Shown: positions 10,134 through 22,215 of the stretch, piece by piece
Layout of the letters: every line of letters begins with the position of its first letter
Position numbering within the stretch: the stretch's first letter is position 1
DNA from: Phragmites australis
Taxonomy: Eukaryota; Streptophyta; Magnoliopsida; Poales; Poaceae
Direction of reading: 5' to 3'
Length of the DNA stretch: 64,000 bases
NCBI RefSeq assembly: GCF_958298935.1
Contig: NC_084938.1
Coordinates: 2,425,501 to 2,489,500, forward strand
Program-made: the position numbers and the translations under genes
The notes under the pieces: generated by a model
Told to the model about the DNA's origin: nothing
Seen by the model: only the letters and a program-made list of their open reading frames with translations
The model's database searches: none

Positions 10134-10943
10134 CACTACTATAGAAATGGTCATCAGTGCTGGCTCAAAAATACCATTAGTGTCAGTTTTTGAACCGGCA
10201 CTGGTTACTCGATACTCATAGTTATAGACTATCAACCGACATTAATAATGAGTATTAGTGCTGGTCCATAACAAGGAACCAGCACTGATACTCAGACTAT
10301 CAGTGCCGGTTTGTGATAAAAATTGGTACCGATAGTCTCCGTATCAGTGCTGGCTTTCTGTCATGAGCCAGCATTGATGGTCCTTCCCCCAGTACAAAAT
10401 CTAGCTGTTGCTGGTAACAGCACCAATAATGTCACGTACAACAAGATAAACATGAATTCAAGTTTCTGATGCACATATAATCTTCTCAACTTATATAATC
10501 TCACATACATACACAATTCATTTACATCTTATCTCATTCATACATACATAACCCTGCTATTTCACATGTCATTGACTAGAGTTCATAACTAGAACAAGTT
10601 TGCAGCAAAGTTCATAATTAACACAAGTATGTAACAAAAGGGTAAGAAGGGATATCATTCAATTCTTCTTATTGACCAAAGATCCTGAACTACGCTTTTT
10701 TCCTTGAGAAGAATCAGGTAACGAACTCCACGGGCTAGATGAAGGGATGGCTTGTGAACATCACCATTTGAAAATATGGTACCACCCAGACTCTAGAATA
10801 ACTTGGTCATTGATGAACCCGCAGAGTTGTTTCAGAATTGTGTTGATTCTCTGCGGTGTGAGGATACCTGTTTCCAGCTCGACATCCTGTAATTACTAGA
10901 ATTTAAGAAATAAATCTATTTGAACATGAGTAGGGACTGAAAA

Positions 10944-11900
10944 TTAATCATCAATATATATACCACTTACCTCAGCTTTGATAATGGTACTAAAATTGTT
11001 TTCGGTCCATCCATGCATGAAGTCACATACATAGTAGCCACATAAATTATTGCTCTTGGTCTGAATCCGACAAGAAAAGTTGGTTATGACTTTCCATTCC
11101 TTCCGGAATAGAAAGTGACGTATTTTCCTCTTGATGTAGTGCATGTACACCCTGTACGTATGTGATTATTGACTGTAACTAGATTTAGATTCAATCAATT
11201 CAAAGTTTACTAAAGCATTAATGAAATGATTACTTTACTTTTATAACAAGTCTATGATGGATCGGTGTTCGGCTTCAGGAGTTCTTTTCGCGTCGAGGAC
11301 AATGATACTGCTATAGTCAGTCTCGATGACAAAAAGAGCCCAGTGAAAACTGCACATATGCCACCATAAGTAATTAGTCCTAAGGCCTAACGTCGTGATG
11401 CTCAAAAAGAGTAGAATAAATATAGACGTAAACACATACCCAAAGTTGTAAGGTAAAAATATGTATCTCTTTAATTAGTGCGTTTGAATAAAATCAAGTG
11501 TATAAACCTTGATTATTTGTGGCTGGGTGGTGACCATCGTCTGGTTTACTTTCATTGGATCGAGGAATCCTACTTCAGTAAGGCCCTTTTGACCGCATGT
11601 ATGTATCTCCGTTATACATACACAAGAAGTTAAGATATTCAGTCTAATGGTATAAGAATATATACAATGAACTATAATGATAAGACACTTATAGAGTCCA
11701 CAAACTTATGAGTTGAACATCGAGGGTGTCTTGCTGGTACATTTTATACATTTCATTGAAATGAATCCAGACTTCATCGTCCCCATGGAGGAAATCGCAA
11801 TGTCTATATTGGAACACGAACATTTCTATATTGGCCTTCGACTGTGTCAAGTACCACGAATGAAATATCCGCATTTAGGTCGTTAGCTCTAACGGGGACT
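10944..11900 (-). pseudogene. Ulp1-like (C48) cysteine protease domain of the CACTA second gene
   Basis: Separate minus-strand frames, best read as exons, give HWALFVIETDYSSIIVLDAKR at 11,241-11,435 and IQTKSNNLCGYYVCDFM at 10,944-11,150. They show the H-W...D...Q...C-GYYVC arrangement of the Ulp1/SENP deSUMOylase fold: His and Asp in the first, Cys in the second; the Gln before the Cys is in place. An upstream frame (11,689-11,874) reads like the preceding linker. CACTA elements of grasses can carry such domains in the second gene. Whether an intact protein can still be spliced is unclear. Confidence 0.6.
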
Positions 11901-12434
11901 CAACCAATGGTTCGCTAAGCTTAAATTACCATCTATTTTTTGCTTTTTCAATCTTTGACTCATCATGAAGTGTTTCTTTTGTTATTCCGGCATCAATTAG
12001 AAATTTTTTTCTAATTCCTCCTGTTGTTCTAGCGCTTCATGAAAATAAATCAATCCCTTCCTCAGCTATTAGAGCTAATATTTATGTGTCTCTAATAGTT
12101 ATTTTTTACCCATTATGCATGCTGTGTTAGATTTTAGCGGTGGGTCCACAGGTCTGGTCAAGTCTGAAGAAACTTGGTGACCGTTGCTAGATCGATAGCA
12201 CTCTTCTCTGGCTCAGTACGTTTGAAGTGTGCAGTGACATCGATGTTCACTTTCCTTCTGATTTTCTCATCATTTTTATCATAAGGGAGAGGAGATGCTG
12301 GTTTCTTAGATGTTGTCTGCCACTTTTTAGCTTCTGCTCGCTACTATGACGATGTCAATTTTTGAGATGACATTGACTTCTGAGATTGTGCCGGTGCTAT
12401 CAGCTTCTGAAGCAGGATAGGTGGTGGCAGCGAA

Positions 12435-12590
12435 GTGGTTGGAGATCTTCTTGGTGGCTGTGGAGGTGACAGTGGCGGCGGAGATCATCTGAGTAGCTGT
12501 GGAGGTGACAGCGAAGGAGGTAGAGATCTTCTAGTTGGTTGTAGAGGCGACGACAGAGGAGGCAGAGATCTTCTGGGTGGGTCCGATGAC
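12435..12590 (-). repeat. Imperfect tandem repeat in the CACTA second gene
   Basis: Three to four diverged copies of a unit around GGTGGCTGTGGAGGTGACAG...GAGATCTTCT, each about 45-50 bases. On the minus strand they read as repeated blocks rich in Leu, His, Cys and Arg (HLHS...EDL...LRCH). Confidence 0.6.
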
Positions 12591-12663
12591 TCCGAACTAG
12601 ACCCAGAATCGTTTGTGTCTTCGCCAAACAATATCTCGTGCTTACGCCATAGGATGTAATGGC

Positions 12664-14024
12664 CTACGTTGTTTTAGAGCCTCGTTTCCTCACATCTCCA
12701 ATGTAATATAACTTACTTTTATGATACGCATGTATTACAATGTCCACGTGTACCCTAGCGTATCTCGGTGGTATCAGACAACTGTTGAAGAGAGTCCCTT
12801 CCACCCATTGCTCAGCCAGACCCCCAGCCACTATGGTGAGAACACCCAAGGTGGGCATGACAAGATTGCATGGTTTGCTTTTTGTGATGTCGTCCACGGG
12901 GTGACGGATTATGGATTCTCCTGGAAGCCCCGTGGATACGCAGCTACTCAGGGGACCACCAGGGCTCATGAACAAAGCATTATCTGCACTGACTAACTAC
13001 TCATGCCTCGCTTGCTCCTTGGCTTGCTATATAGTTGCTGCTATTTTTGCGTATATCATATGTCTCTCCTCTTGCAGTTCATCTTTTAGAATGGACATCA
13101 TTTCATCAATATTCTCTACAAGAAGTTCTTTGCTCATGGAATCCATTCAGCCGTCACATGTGTGACACCGCTTTTAGTTACGTCTTCTTCCATCTTCTCC
13201 CACTCGTCAAGTTTCCTAATGTACCCGTGCGAGCCGGTTCTGTGAGGGTATAAGTTCGTGTTAGAGTTGGCCTTGTTTGCTTCAATTATCTTTTTTGTTT
13301 CCTCTGAATCCCTGTACTTCACGAAATCATTCCAAAGATCTTTCACCATCAGATAATCATCCCAGTCTGGTGTTCGACCCTTCAAGTGATAATCTCTATA
13401 CAATTTACCCATAAAAATCTTAAAAATTCTACATATTATGACTATGGCCTAATGCTTCACTATAGCCATCCTTCAGGGTACTCGAACCTTTCCGACAACT
13501 TGCCCCACATAAAATCCTTGATGCTATCGGGAACTGCTCACTTGTCACCTAATTTTCCTCTCCAAGTTCTAAGTGATTGTGACATGGTTACTTACGAGAC
13601 ACCTGCATGCTGTCTTGAATGACCTAAGTACATCCAAAGGTTTTATGCGCTCCCCGGCTAAATCGACTTACGTGATGACAAAACCTCCCTCAGGCATCTT
13701 GTTGGGACCTCAGCCAAACCTCGGTTCTTCAAATGACTAAGCCATCGATGCAGCATCAGTGGTCGGAGACAAGAGCACATCATCCATGGTCGGACCCTCC
13801 GGAGCATCAGTGTCAAGTTGATTCAAATTAAGGTATGCACTCTGGCTTTGCTCTCGAGCATCATCCAAGACTGGATCCTGGTCAGAGGAGGGGTCTTGTA
13901 CCGGTGGGCACATCCGTGGGCGACGACTTGATTTTGTGCGTGCCATTCCTACATAAAAATTCCATATATTAAAATTTCTTATAACATTGACATTAGCATA
14001 TATGATAGCTATCAGATACATCAA
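12664..14024 (-). pseudogene. CACTA second gene, N-terminal and Ptta/En-Spm-like part
   Basis: The frame starting at 13,954 reads MARTKSSRRPRMCPPVQDPSS, a basic proline-rich start common for these proteins. At 13,412-13,134 the frame contains DWDDYLMVKDLWNDFVKYRDSEE and PHRTGSHGY, similar to the plant transposase Ptta/En/Spm family (W-F-Y...S...H-GS-GY). Frames further down (12,975-12,664) may be a following exon. Probably a multi-exon TNPA-like gene, now degenerate. It is separated from TNP2 by about 2.6 kb and transcribed the same way. Confidence 0.55.
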
Positions 14025-14829
14025 GAAATAGCAACTAGCAGATTATGCTTAAATGCATCAAATAGAGTAGCAAGTTGCAATACTAGCAAGTTGGCCTAGG
14101 TCAAACACATCTAGTTCAAATAGCATCTAAGATCATGGGAAGAACTACTAATATCTTAATGTATCGCTTTCAGTACAAGCTTTGAACAACCCTTTGAGTT
14201 CAAAGGATGTCAATATGAAACAACATTTTGTTTGTGGCTGAAAGGTATCAACACTGCTCACACTAGTAACATAATTGTCAGAAAATTTGAACTAAAAAAT
14301 ATGGTGCTTTAGCAACAATCACTGGGTACTTTGTCAGTGATGGGTCCTAGAAAACTATCTGTGACACTTCGTCTGCTTTCACTATTTACGTGGTAGTGTA
14401 TAAATTTTTAATTGTTAACAACAAGCTTTGAGTCTTGGGTATCCTCTGGTTTTTAGGTACTTAATTCTTAACGCTTATTCTTCATTAACTACAAAAGTGT
14501 TATTTATTCTCCAAATATGAACAAAACTATTTTTGTTATTTACCATCCCACTGTGTTCTTTGGTGCAGAGTGAATTCTGCAAACTTGTTTTTTTAACAAT
14601 CCTTCAATTCTCAAAGGTACCATGCATAGCCACATATAGGGATTTAAGAACACATATAGGGGTCCTCTCCTACCAGCACACCAGGGGGACAAGGTACGTA
14701 CATCTATCCATCACGGGAAATGTTATTATGCTTCTCTTCATTCCAACATTATATCTCTCGGTCTCCTTTCTCATCCTCTCTCTACTCTCCCCCTATTCTC
14801 ATGAATTAACACATATGTTTTAAGGATTC

Positions 14830-15240
14830 AAATTTCTTGTTCATTTCACAAGACGTTGTACAAATTTTCTAAGATGTGGCACAAATGAAAGGCAAGATAA
14901 ACTGATTTGGTAGAAATAATCTTTTTTGACAGATTTTAATAGGGACTCAAAAAAATTGTACAGATTCAAGAACACATCATACATATTTCTTACAGAATTA
15001 AGAACACATTTCATACAGATTCAAGAACACTTATCATACAATTTTTTTTGAAAGGGCTGAACATTTCTGTAGGGAAAATTACATATAAAAGAACACATTT
15101 ATACATATTTTTTGTAGGGACTAAAAAGTTTTTGAGGCAAAAAAGTTAAATATTCAAGAATGCATATCATACATATTTCATAAAAATTCAAGAACACAAA
15201 TCATAAGAATTTTTAATAGATTCAAGAATACATATCCCAC
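14830..15240. repeat. A-rich imperfect repeats (CAAGAACACAT words)
   Basis: The word ATTCAAGAACACAT and close variants recurs at spacings of roughly 30-65 bases, mixed with CATACATATTT. Non-coding, inside the spacer between the two CACTA genes. Confidence 0.55.
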
Positions 15241-15267
15241 AGGTTAGCTTAATCCGGTTTTTTTCGT

Positions 15268-15970
15268 CTACAAACCTTTATGCAGTACACTCCATAGAGG
15301 GCTTGGTGTTAGCTCCGGGGATGGCGACTGGGACGGGGACAGCGATGAGAACGAGGATGGCGAACGGGACGGGGACGACGATATTGGGGAGACTGCGGGG
15401 CTCCAAGGACGGGGATGGCGAATGGCAATGGTGACAGCGACGAGGATGGTAGGGCTCCGAGAACTGTGACGGGGACGGGGACGGTGGCGTTGGGGAGATA
15501 GCGAGGCTCTATGGACGGTGGTGTCGGGGAGACAGTGGAATCGGTAGGCACGCAAGGGATAGAGTATTAGTGTCGGTTGTGGTCTACAACCGGTAATGAT
15601 ACTAGCATCAGTGCCAGTTGTATAACCCAATTGGTATTGATGCATGGACTATTAGTGTCGGTTGTAAAATCAAGCCAGCACTGATACAATGCTGTGGACC
15701 ATCTGGTGTGTGTCATCTACGGCCATTGTAAACCACGAAGCATCCACTATGCAGAAAATTTTAGACGCCAGACAATCCGATGTCTATCGTCACAACGGCC
15801 GGTCTACAGGCCAAACCATCTGACGTGTACAGTATAAGTGCCGATTGTGGTCTACAATCGGCACTGATACAAGTATCAATGCCGGTTTTACAACTAAGTT
15901 GTCACTGATGCTAGGGCTATTAGTGTCAGTTTTTTCCTATAATTGGCATCGATATTGTTTTCTTTTTTAA
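15268..15970. repeat. CACTA internal spacer with GGGACGG repeats and subterminal-type motifs
   Basis: 15,310-15,540 is a GACGGGGACGG-rich low-complexity tract. 15,565-15,965 carries paired words such as GTGTCGGTTGTGGTCTACAACCGG and GCCGGTTTTACAACTAAGTTG, resembling the subterminal repeats at the element ends but with a different core. It may be an extra cis-region of the element or an old nested non-autonomous CACTA. Confidence 0.5.
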
Positions 15971-16661
15971 ACAAAATATTTGGTTGTATATCTAGGTATG
16001 TAATTTATTGTATATTAGGTATTTATTTTATATTAGGTTTATAATTTGTGTATTACATCTTCATTACATGTAATTAAAGAATAACAAAATATTTTTACTT
16101 AATAGAAATTAAGGTATATTCTTAGTAGATACGAATTAGATCTATAACTATCATACTATAGCTTTATTTGTACTAATTAAAACATAAATGATAGCTGTAA
16201 ACTTTTACTTAATGCAAAATAAAGCATATTCTTACTTAATATGTCCTTGATACAAATTACAGTGAATCATGAATTAATTATTACATCAAAGCTGCTTTCA
16301 TTGAGCGATTATAGCTTCGTTATGATCATGATGTATGTAGGTAGGTTCCTCAGTGTCGTCAATGAGAGGCAGGTCAACATTCTCTCCGAAAGGATGTAGG
16401 TTGTCGAATTGATTGTAATCTTTCTCGTCGATGACATCCTCAACACCGACAGTCTTTCTTTTTCCTTGAAGAACCACATGGAGCTCCTCCTTGTTAGCTA
16501 GGTCTGTGTCCTTTACATAGAAGACTTGAGTAACATCTTTACCAAGCACGAATGGTTCTTCTCTATATCCGACGAGTTTGAGGTTAACGGAGTTTGACCT
16601 ATTGGCACTGGAAGAGGGGGGATCTTCAACTGTTCTCTATATTGAAGCTCTCAAATCTCCA

Positions 16662-19563
16662 CTATGAATCCATAGTAGGTCTCCCTGCTACCATCACAGT
16701 CGTAGGCATCATTACAGATTGTACCTGTTGGTTAGGGCAATTATTATCTTGTACTCCCGTATAAAATGTATAGTCGTTAACATCATATGCTTTGTATGTA
16801 TGAATCTTAGTTGACGGCCCATTAGCCAGCATTTCCAACAATGCATCATCTATATCTTTATCCATCATGTGTCTACGTAACCAACTGCTGAAATTATCCT
16901 TGTGATCTATTGCAATCCAATCCTCTAACTTTGTTGTATTTGTGGACCGTAGCATCTGCACGTGTATTTTGACATACAGGTTCACTACAATTGATTGTTG
17001 CAAAACCGTGAAATGTTCTTGGGTGAATGAAACATAATCCTTGGAACGGATTATACTATGACCTAGCATCCCTTTCCCCTTTAGCCTTCCCTCATGGCGA
17101 GATACAAGCTTAACAATTGGTTTTAGATCCATGTAGTCGACGATGAACTCAATGACCTTCTCTGTTTCCCAACCTTGGGCCATGCAACCTTCCGGCCGAT
17201 CTCGGTTACGAACAAATTTCTTCAGAACTAACATGAACCTTTCAAAATGATACATCTGATGCAAAAATACGGGACCAAGGTACTTTATTTCATGCATGAT
17301 ATGAACAATGAGATGGGACATTATGTCAAAAAATGATGGAGGAAAAATACTCTCAAGCTGGCATATAATATGGACCACGTCTTCCTGTAGCTTTGTTAGT
17401 TTGCTTGGATGGATGATCATCAGTGAAATTGCATCGAAAAATGAACACGACTCTATGATTGGGTCTCGGGCCTTATTTGGTAGAGTACCTCTAATTGCAA
17501 TAGCAAGAACCTATATCATCATCATGTGATAATCATGGGACTTCGTGCCAACTAACTTCAAAGTTCTCATGTTCACTAATCTCTTTACGTTGGAGGAATA
17601 ACCAGTCAGAACTTTGATTCCATGCAAGAAACTGTAGAGCTTAATCTTCTCTTCCTTGCTCAAGGTGTAGCAAGTCATGGGAAGTTTGTTTGTCCTGTTG
17701 CCTAGGATTTTAGGATGTAGAATTTTCCTTACCTTCATATCTTTCAGGTCTAATTGTGCATTGAGTGTATCTTTTGTTTTGCCAAGTATATCTACTAAGG
17801 TACCAATCAAGCTGTCAAACATGCTCTTCTCCACATGCATGACATCGATTGCATGTCAGACCATCAAGTGATTCCAATAAGGTAGGTTCCAAAAAATTGA
17901 TCTCTTTTTAAACATAGGAGCGAGTTTTCTAGCTATGAATTTTGTACTGCCTTTCCCCTTTCCAAGGACAACTCTAAGATCTTTACCATCTTATATACCT
18001 ATTCCATAGTGTGAACTTTCGGAGCTCGATGAGTCTCCATTGTCCCGTTAAAAACTCTTTTATTCATGCAGTATGGGTGATCCAGGTATTGAAACCTACG
18101 GTGACCCATGTAGATCATTTTCTTACAATTTTTTAGCCACATCCCCTCTATTTCATCTTAGCACCATACACATCCATTGTAGCCATTTAATTTTTGTCCC
18201 AATAGAGTAGCAAGAGCAGGATAATCTTGGATCGATACGAATGACATTGCGCGTAGGGTGAAATGCTCATGTTTGTATTCATCCCACACCTGTACGCCAT
18301 CTTTCCATAGTACAAGGAGATCTTCAAGCAATGGTTGGAGATACATATCAATATCTTTGCCCAGTTGGTTTGGCCCACTGATCAGCAAAGGCATCATAAG
18401 GAACTTCCACTTCATATATAGCCAAGATGGAAGATTGTAGATACAGAGAGTCACGGGCCAAGTGCTATGACTATTGCTCATGTTGCCAAAAGGATTCATC
18501 CCATCCGTACTTAACCTGAATCTTATATTCCACACTTAAGCTTTAAATTCCCTGTATTTTGTATCAAAGTTCCTCTATTGCATTCCATCAGTAGAGTGTC
18601 TAAGCATTCCGTCTTTCTTGCACCCTTCGGCATGCCATCGTATCAACTTGACATTCGCTTTGTTGGTAAACAATCGCTTTAGACTGAAGATTATATGGAA
18701 ATATCAAACCATCTTAGCAGGGGTATTTTATCCTTATTCTTCTCCCATATGTCATCGCTATCAATATCATCAACGTTGCGCTTGTATTGTGATGCACCGC
18801 AAACGTAACACACTTCCAAGTCTGCATCCCTATTGCGATACAATATATAGTCGTTTCGACATGCATGTATTTTCTCTACTTACAACCCTAACGGGCAAAC
18901 AATCTGCTTGGTGCAGTGCGTGCTTTTAGACAACTTGCCACCTTCTGGAAGAAAGTCCCTAAAGAATCATAACAACTCATTGAAGCCTTTATTAGACCAA
19001 CCATTGCTACACTTCATTTGCAGCTATACCAGCACAACATGCAGCTTGTTGTGCTATTTCTTACAGCCTGAGAACACCGGTGTTTTATAGTCCTCTATCA
19101 TGCGCTAGAACTTTTCATGTTGTCTACAATTGGTGAAGTTTCCCTTTGCATTGCACAACATTTTGTCTAGGTCGTCATCATCGCTGCTAATAAAAGTATC
19201 TTCGAACGCCAATATATCGATATCTTCGTCAGTTGTCATATCATTGCCTCTGTCTTCCTCGACTATGGGCTGCTCTTCATGCATAACCTCCTCATGTTCA
19301 CCATGCTCAGTCCAGCAGATATAGCCAGGCTTGAAACCTATGTGAAACAAGTATGCACAGATCTACTCTGTGCTTGAGAACTGCTTCTTATTCTTGCAAT
19401 CAACACATGAACAACATATATAGTGATCATCATGCTTGTTTTTTTGTTTCATGTATGCCACGGCAGCCCTAAAAAAAGCATCCACGCCCAGAAAGAACTT
19501 TGGGCCATGACAGTCAGCCTTGTACATCCATGTTCGATCCATCTGTAAATTTTTTATTACCAT
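16662..19563 (-). pseudogene. CACTA TNP2 transposase, degenerate
   Basis: Minus-strand pieces line up as one TNP2 protein. The transposase-associated domain is at 19,563-19,363 (MDRTWMYKADCHGPKFFLGV...CCSCVDCKN). An acidic linker follows at 19,350-19,105 (ISSDDDDLDKML), then stretches reading NKLHVVLV, SNGWSNKGFNELL and CPLGL. The tnp2 core is at 18,535-18,158 (DGMNPFGNMSNSHSTWPV...QDYPALATLLGQK). A DUF4218-type region lies at 17,420-16,662 (SIFPPSFFDIMSHLIVH...LGPVFLHQMY). The family protein is normally about 1,000 residues or more; here it is broken by many stops and frame changes. It would have cut and moved CACTA elements in the nucleus. 16,298-16,549 (KDTDLANKEELHVVLQGKRK) is its probable C-terminal tail. 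Confidence 0.8.
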
Positions 19564-20540
19564 TACGTTTTAGCAATCATTAAAAAACCATTGAAATGAT
19601 AACCATTCAATATTTTAAAATGCACATCTAATTTATCAGATTATCTCGTATATTGAATGCTCCATGTTAGATGGCCCATCACCTTCCGGCACTTGGTTCG
19701 GGTCGGAGGACCCACCTTCTAAATACTGCCACGTCCGCTTAGGACTAGCGGCTGGATGTGCCATCCCTACAGCATAATATTCATATTCAATATGTTGATA
19801 TATTTAGAGATGATTTTAATCTTTTTTACTAATTCACTATAAAAAATTTGGAGCTAGGTTTTAATCTATTTAGAGCTGATTTTAACATTTTTCTTAAATC
19901 ACTACTAGAAAATTGCATATCTAGGTCATCATGTTATAATCACATACTTTCAAATCTAGAGCAATCGAGAAAAAAAATCTAGCCACAAATGAAAAGTCGT
20001 AGATCATCTCTATGTGTCCTACAATGAGAAAATTGTAATTCTTACTCAATTAGAGCTCAATTGGAGCTCTAGGTCCTCCTAAAATTCATCACATGGAGCA
20101 ATCACATACTTTCAAACCTAGAGCAATCTAGCAAGTAAATATAGGTAAAAATGAAATGTAAATCATCTTACTAACCTTGGAGCATTTTTGTCACGTAGAT
20201 TCCTCCTAATTTTGAAGTCTCAAAGTGCAAGGCTGGGCACAAATGGCGGGAGTCGAGTAGAACAGAGCATCTCTATGTTCTGTTCACGCTTGGGGAGAAA
20301 AAGGCGTTTATAGACTGTACACTTATTAGTGCTGGCTCATGGTTACCAGCTGGCACTGAAGTATCAGTGCTAATTTATTCCAAGAGCTGTCACTAATATT
20401 GAGTATCATTGCCGGTTCAATCTGGCTCAACCAATGATCGAGCATGGGTATATATCAACCAGCATTGATACTTCATCATTGCTGGTTCTATCCTAGCCAA
20501 CACTGATGACTTAGCTCGGATGGCTATTTCTGTTGTAGTG

Positions 20541-21015
20541 AGAGAATATGCCCCTTAGTGAGCAATACCCTCAACTATATTTCTTTGCTGGGAGGCAACG
20601 TGATACAGTTGCAGAATTGATGAGAACAATACCCCCAAACATCTCCTTCCGCTAACCAATCATTGGAGAAAAACTAATTGGCTGGCACAATCTAGTGTCG
20701 AAGTTAGTGCATATTAACCTCTTCGATGAACGTGACATATTTAAATAGGGACTACATGTGAATGAGAGTTTTCGGTCCATTCCATGTATAAATAGATGAT
20801 TAGAAAGCCCATTACATTCTTAAATAAATGGTTGTGCAAACTTAAGCTCCCACTCAAAATAAAGATCTTCTTGTGGTATTTAGGAAGATGAGTAATTTTG
20901 ATCAAAGATAATTTGATCAGAAGAAATTAGAATGGCAGCCTAAAATGCAGCTTTTGCAACCACAATGAAAGTATTCGACATCTTTTCTTTTAGTGTCACT
21001 GTGCTAACTTATTAT
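20541..21015 (+). pseudogene. LINE relic, part 2
   Basis: The frame resumes after the CACTA insertion with ENMPLSEQYPQLYFF, then GLHVNESFRS and later pieces matching KLPLKIKIFLW and CAFCNHNES of the zf-RVT zinc-binding region. It continues directly from part 1 in gene order and ends where the 829-bp CACTA element begins. Confidence 0.75.
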
Positions 21016-21844
21016 CACTACTAAAAAAACCCCTTCACTGCCGGTCCATAAAGGGGTTTCACTACCGGTTTTAGAGCCGACAGTGGACAATGGGTAGTGA
21101 TAGTCCCCGACTTTTACTGTCAGACTGGGGACCAATGGTGAAGAGGTTATCACTGTCGGCTGAATGCTTCAACTGGCGGTGATAGTTGACTATCACTGGT
21201 TGAAGGCTTTAGCCAACAGTGACAGTCAGGCGCCGAATCGATCTTTTTAGGGTTGAAAAAAATTAAAAAATTATATTTTTTTTTACACCCGAGGAAACCC
21301 CATGCCCGCGCGAAATACATACGCGTGTGGTTCGTGGCACTCAAACCTGAAACCTCTCAACTCGCGCAATACGTCTTTACTATCTCACCACAGAAGTACT
21401 AGTGATACCATTAGCATATGCAATCCTTTTAACGTCTTCTGTCTGAAACTTCAAATGATTATTTGGATATCTAAATGACATCAAATTAAAAAAAATCAAC
21501 TACAAAGTTGTAGATCTCGTCGATGGCTATAGTTTTGATATAAAGTTTGCCCCTATTCGATTTCGTATGAAAAAGTTATAATTTTTTTAAAATAAGCTGT
21601 CATCCATTATCACTTCTGGCTCATGGCTAGAGCCGGTAATGAAACTTTGACTATCCCTGCTGAGTCAAGGTTTCACTTCCGGCTCATAACACGAACCGGT
21701 AGTGATTATCAAGTTTCATTATCGGTTCTGAATGGCTTTTTAGTGCTAGCCCTTGATACGAACCGGCAGTGACATTCCATCATTATTGGCTCGTAAGAAA
21801 CCGGCAGTGATGGGCCAGCATATAAGACTATTTCTGTAGTAGTT
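21016..21844. mobile_element. Non-autonomous CACTA element, 829 bp
   Basis: Starts CACTACTAAAAAAACCCC and ends CTATTTCTGTAGTAGTT; reverse-complemented the end is AACTACTACAGAAATAG, so one base differs in the terminal octamer. The target duplication is TAT on both sides (21,013-21,015 and 21,845-21,847). CACTACCGG/CCGGCAGTGA repeats fill both ends and the middle is AT-rich without a gene. The element at 60,406-61,428 belongs to the same family in the opposite direction. Confidence 0.85.
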
Positions 21845-22215
21845 TATGGCGGATAGTCATAGTAGCTCTAGACATTAACAAACATAGAGATATTCTAGGT
21901 GACTTATAGGCAAGAAAAAAAAAAGAATTTTGGTTGGGGTGGCTAGTCTCCTCTACAATTTGACTATGCTATAATGATATTGCTTTTGATAAGAAAACAA
22001 TAATTTCTTTTGTGTAGGTACTTTTCAGGTTATTTACTGACTGAGATTCTGAAGATTGATGTAGACGGAAATCGAGAGAGAAAATATAATCATGTTATGC
22101 CAAATATTGGAGGTGGTGGCCATTAAATTCTTCACCAAGAATAGATGGCGGTTTAGTCCTAAACTATGTAATCGATGATTTACATTTGTGTGGTCTTTTA
22201 TAATTTTATTTACTT
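21845..22215 (+). pseudogene. LINE relic, part 3 (3' end)
   Basis: After the second CACTA insertion the reading continues with pieces resembling ILVGVAALCWAIW...NDIVFDK (here LVGVASLL and NDIAFDKKTIISFV), then LFRLFTD-DSED, the C-terminal region of L1-type plant LINEs. No poly(A) tail was identified. Confidence 0.65.

Larger units (their letters stand above)
10134..20540 (-). mobile_element. CACTA (En/Spm) element, 10.4 kb
   Basis: The element starts CACTACTATAGAAATGG and ends CTATTTCTGTTGTAGTG, which are inverted copies of each other. Behind both ends lie repeats of the GCACTGAT/ATCAGTGC type (10,150-10,390 and 20,320-20,515). The flanking triplets are ATA and AGA, so the 3-bp target duplication has decayed by one base or the ends are off by a base. 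Read on the minus strand the order is classic: 5' end, TNP2 transposase (19,563-16,662), a spacer with more subterminal-type repeats, a second gene (14,024-10,944) with Ptta/En-Spm-like and Ulp1-like parts, 3' end. Both genes have stops, so the element is now non-autonomous. It sits inside a LINE relic. Confidence 0.85.

Noticed and set aside
14262..14396. Small element between CACTAGTAAC and GTGGTAGTG inside the large CACTA
   Set aside because: The inverted ends agree only in the first five bases and there is no target duplication.
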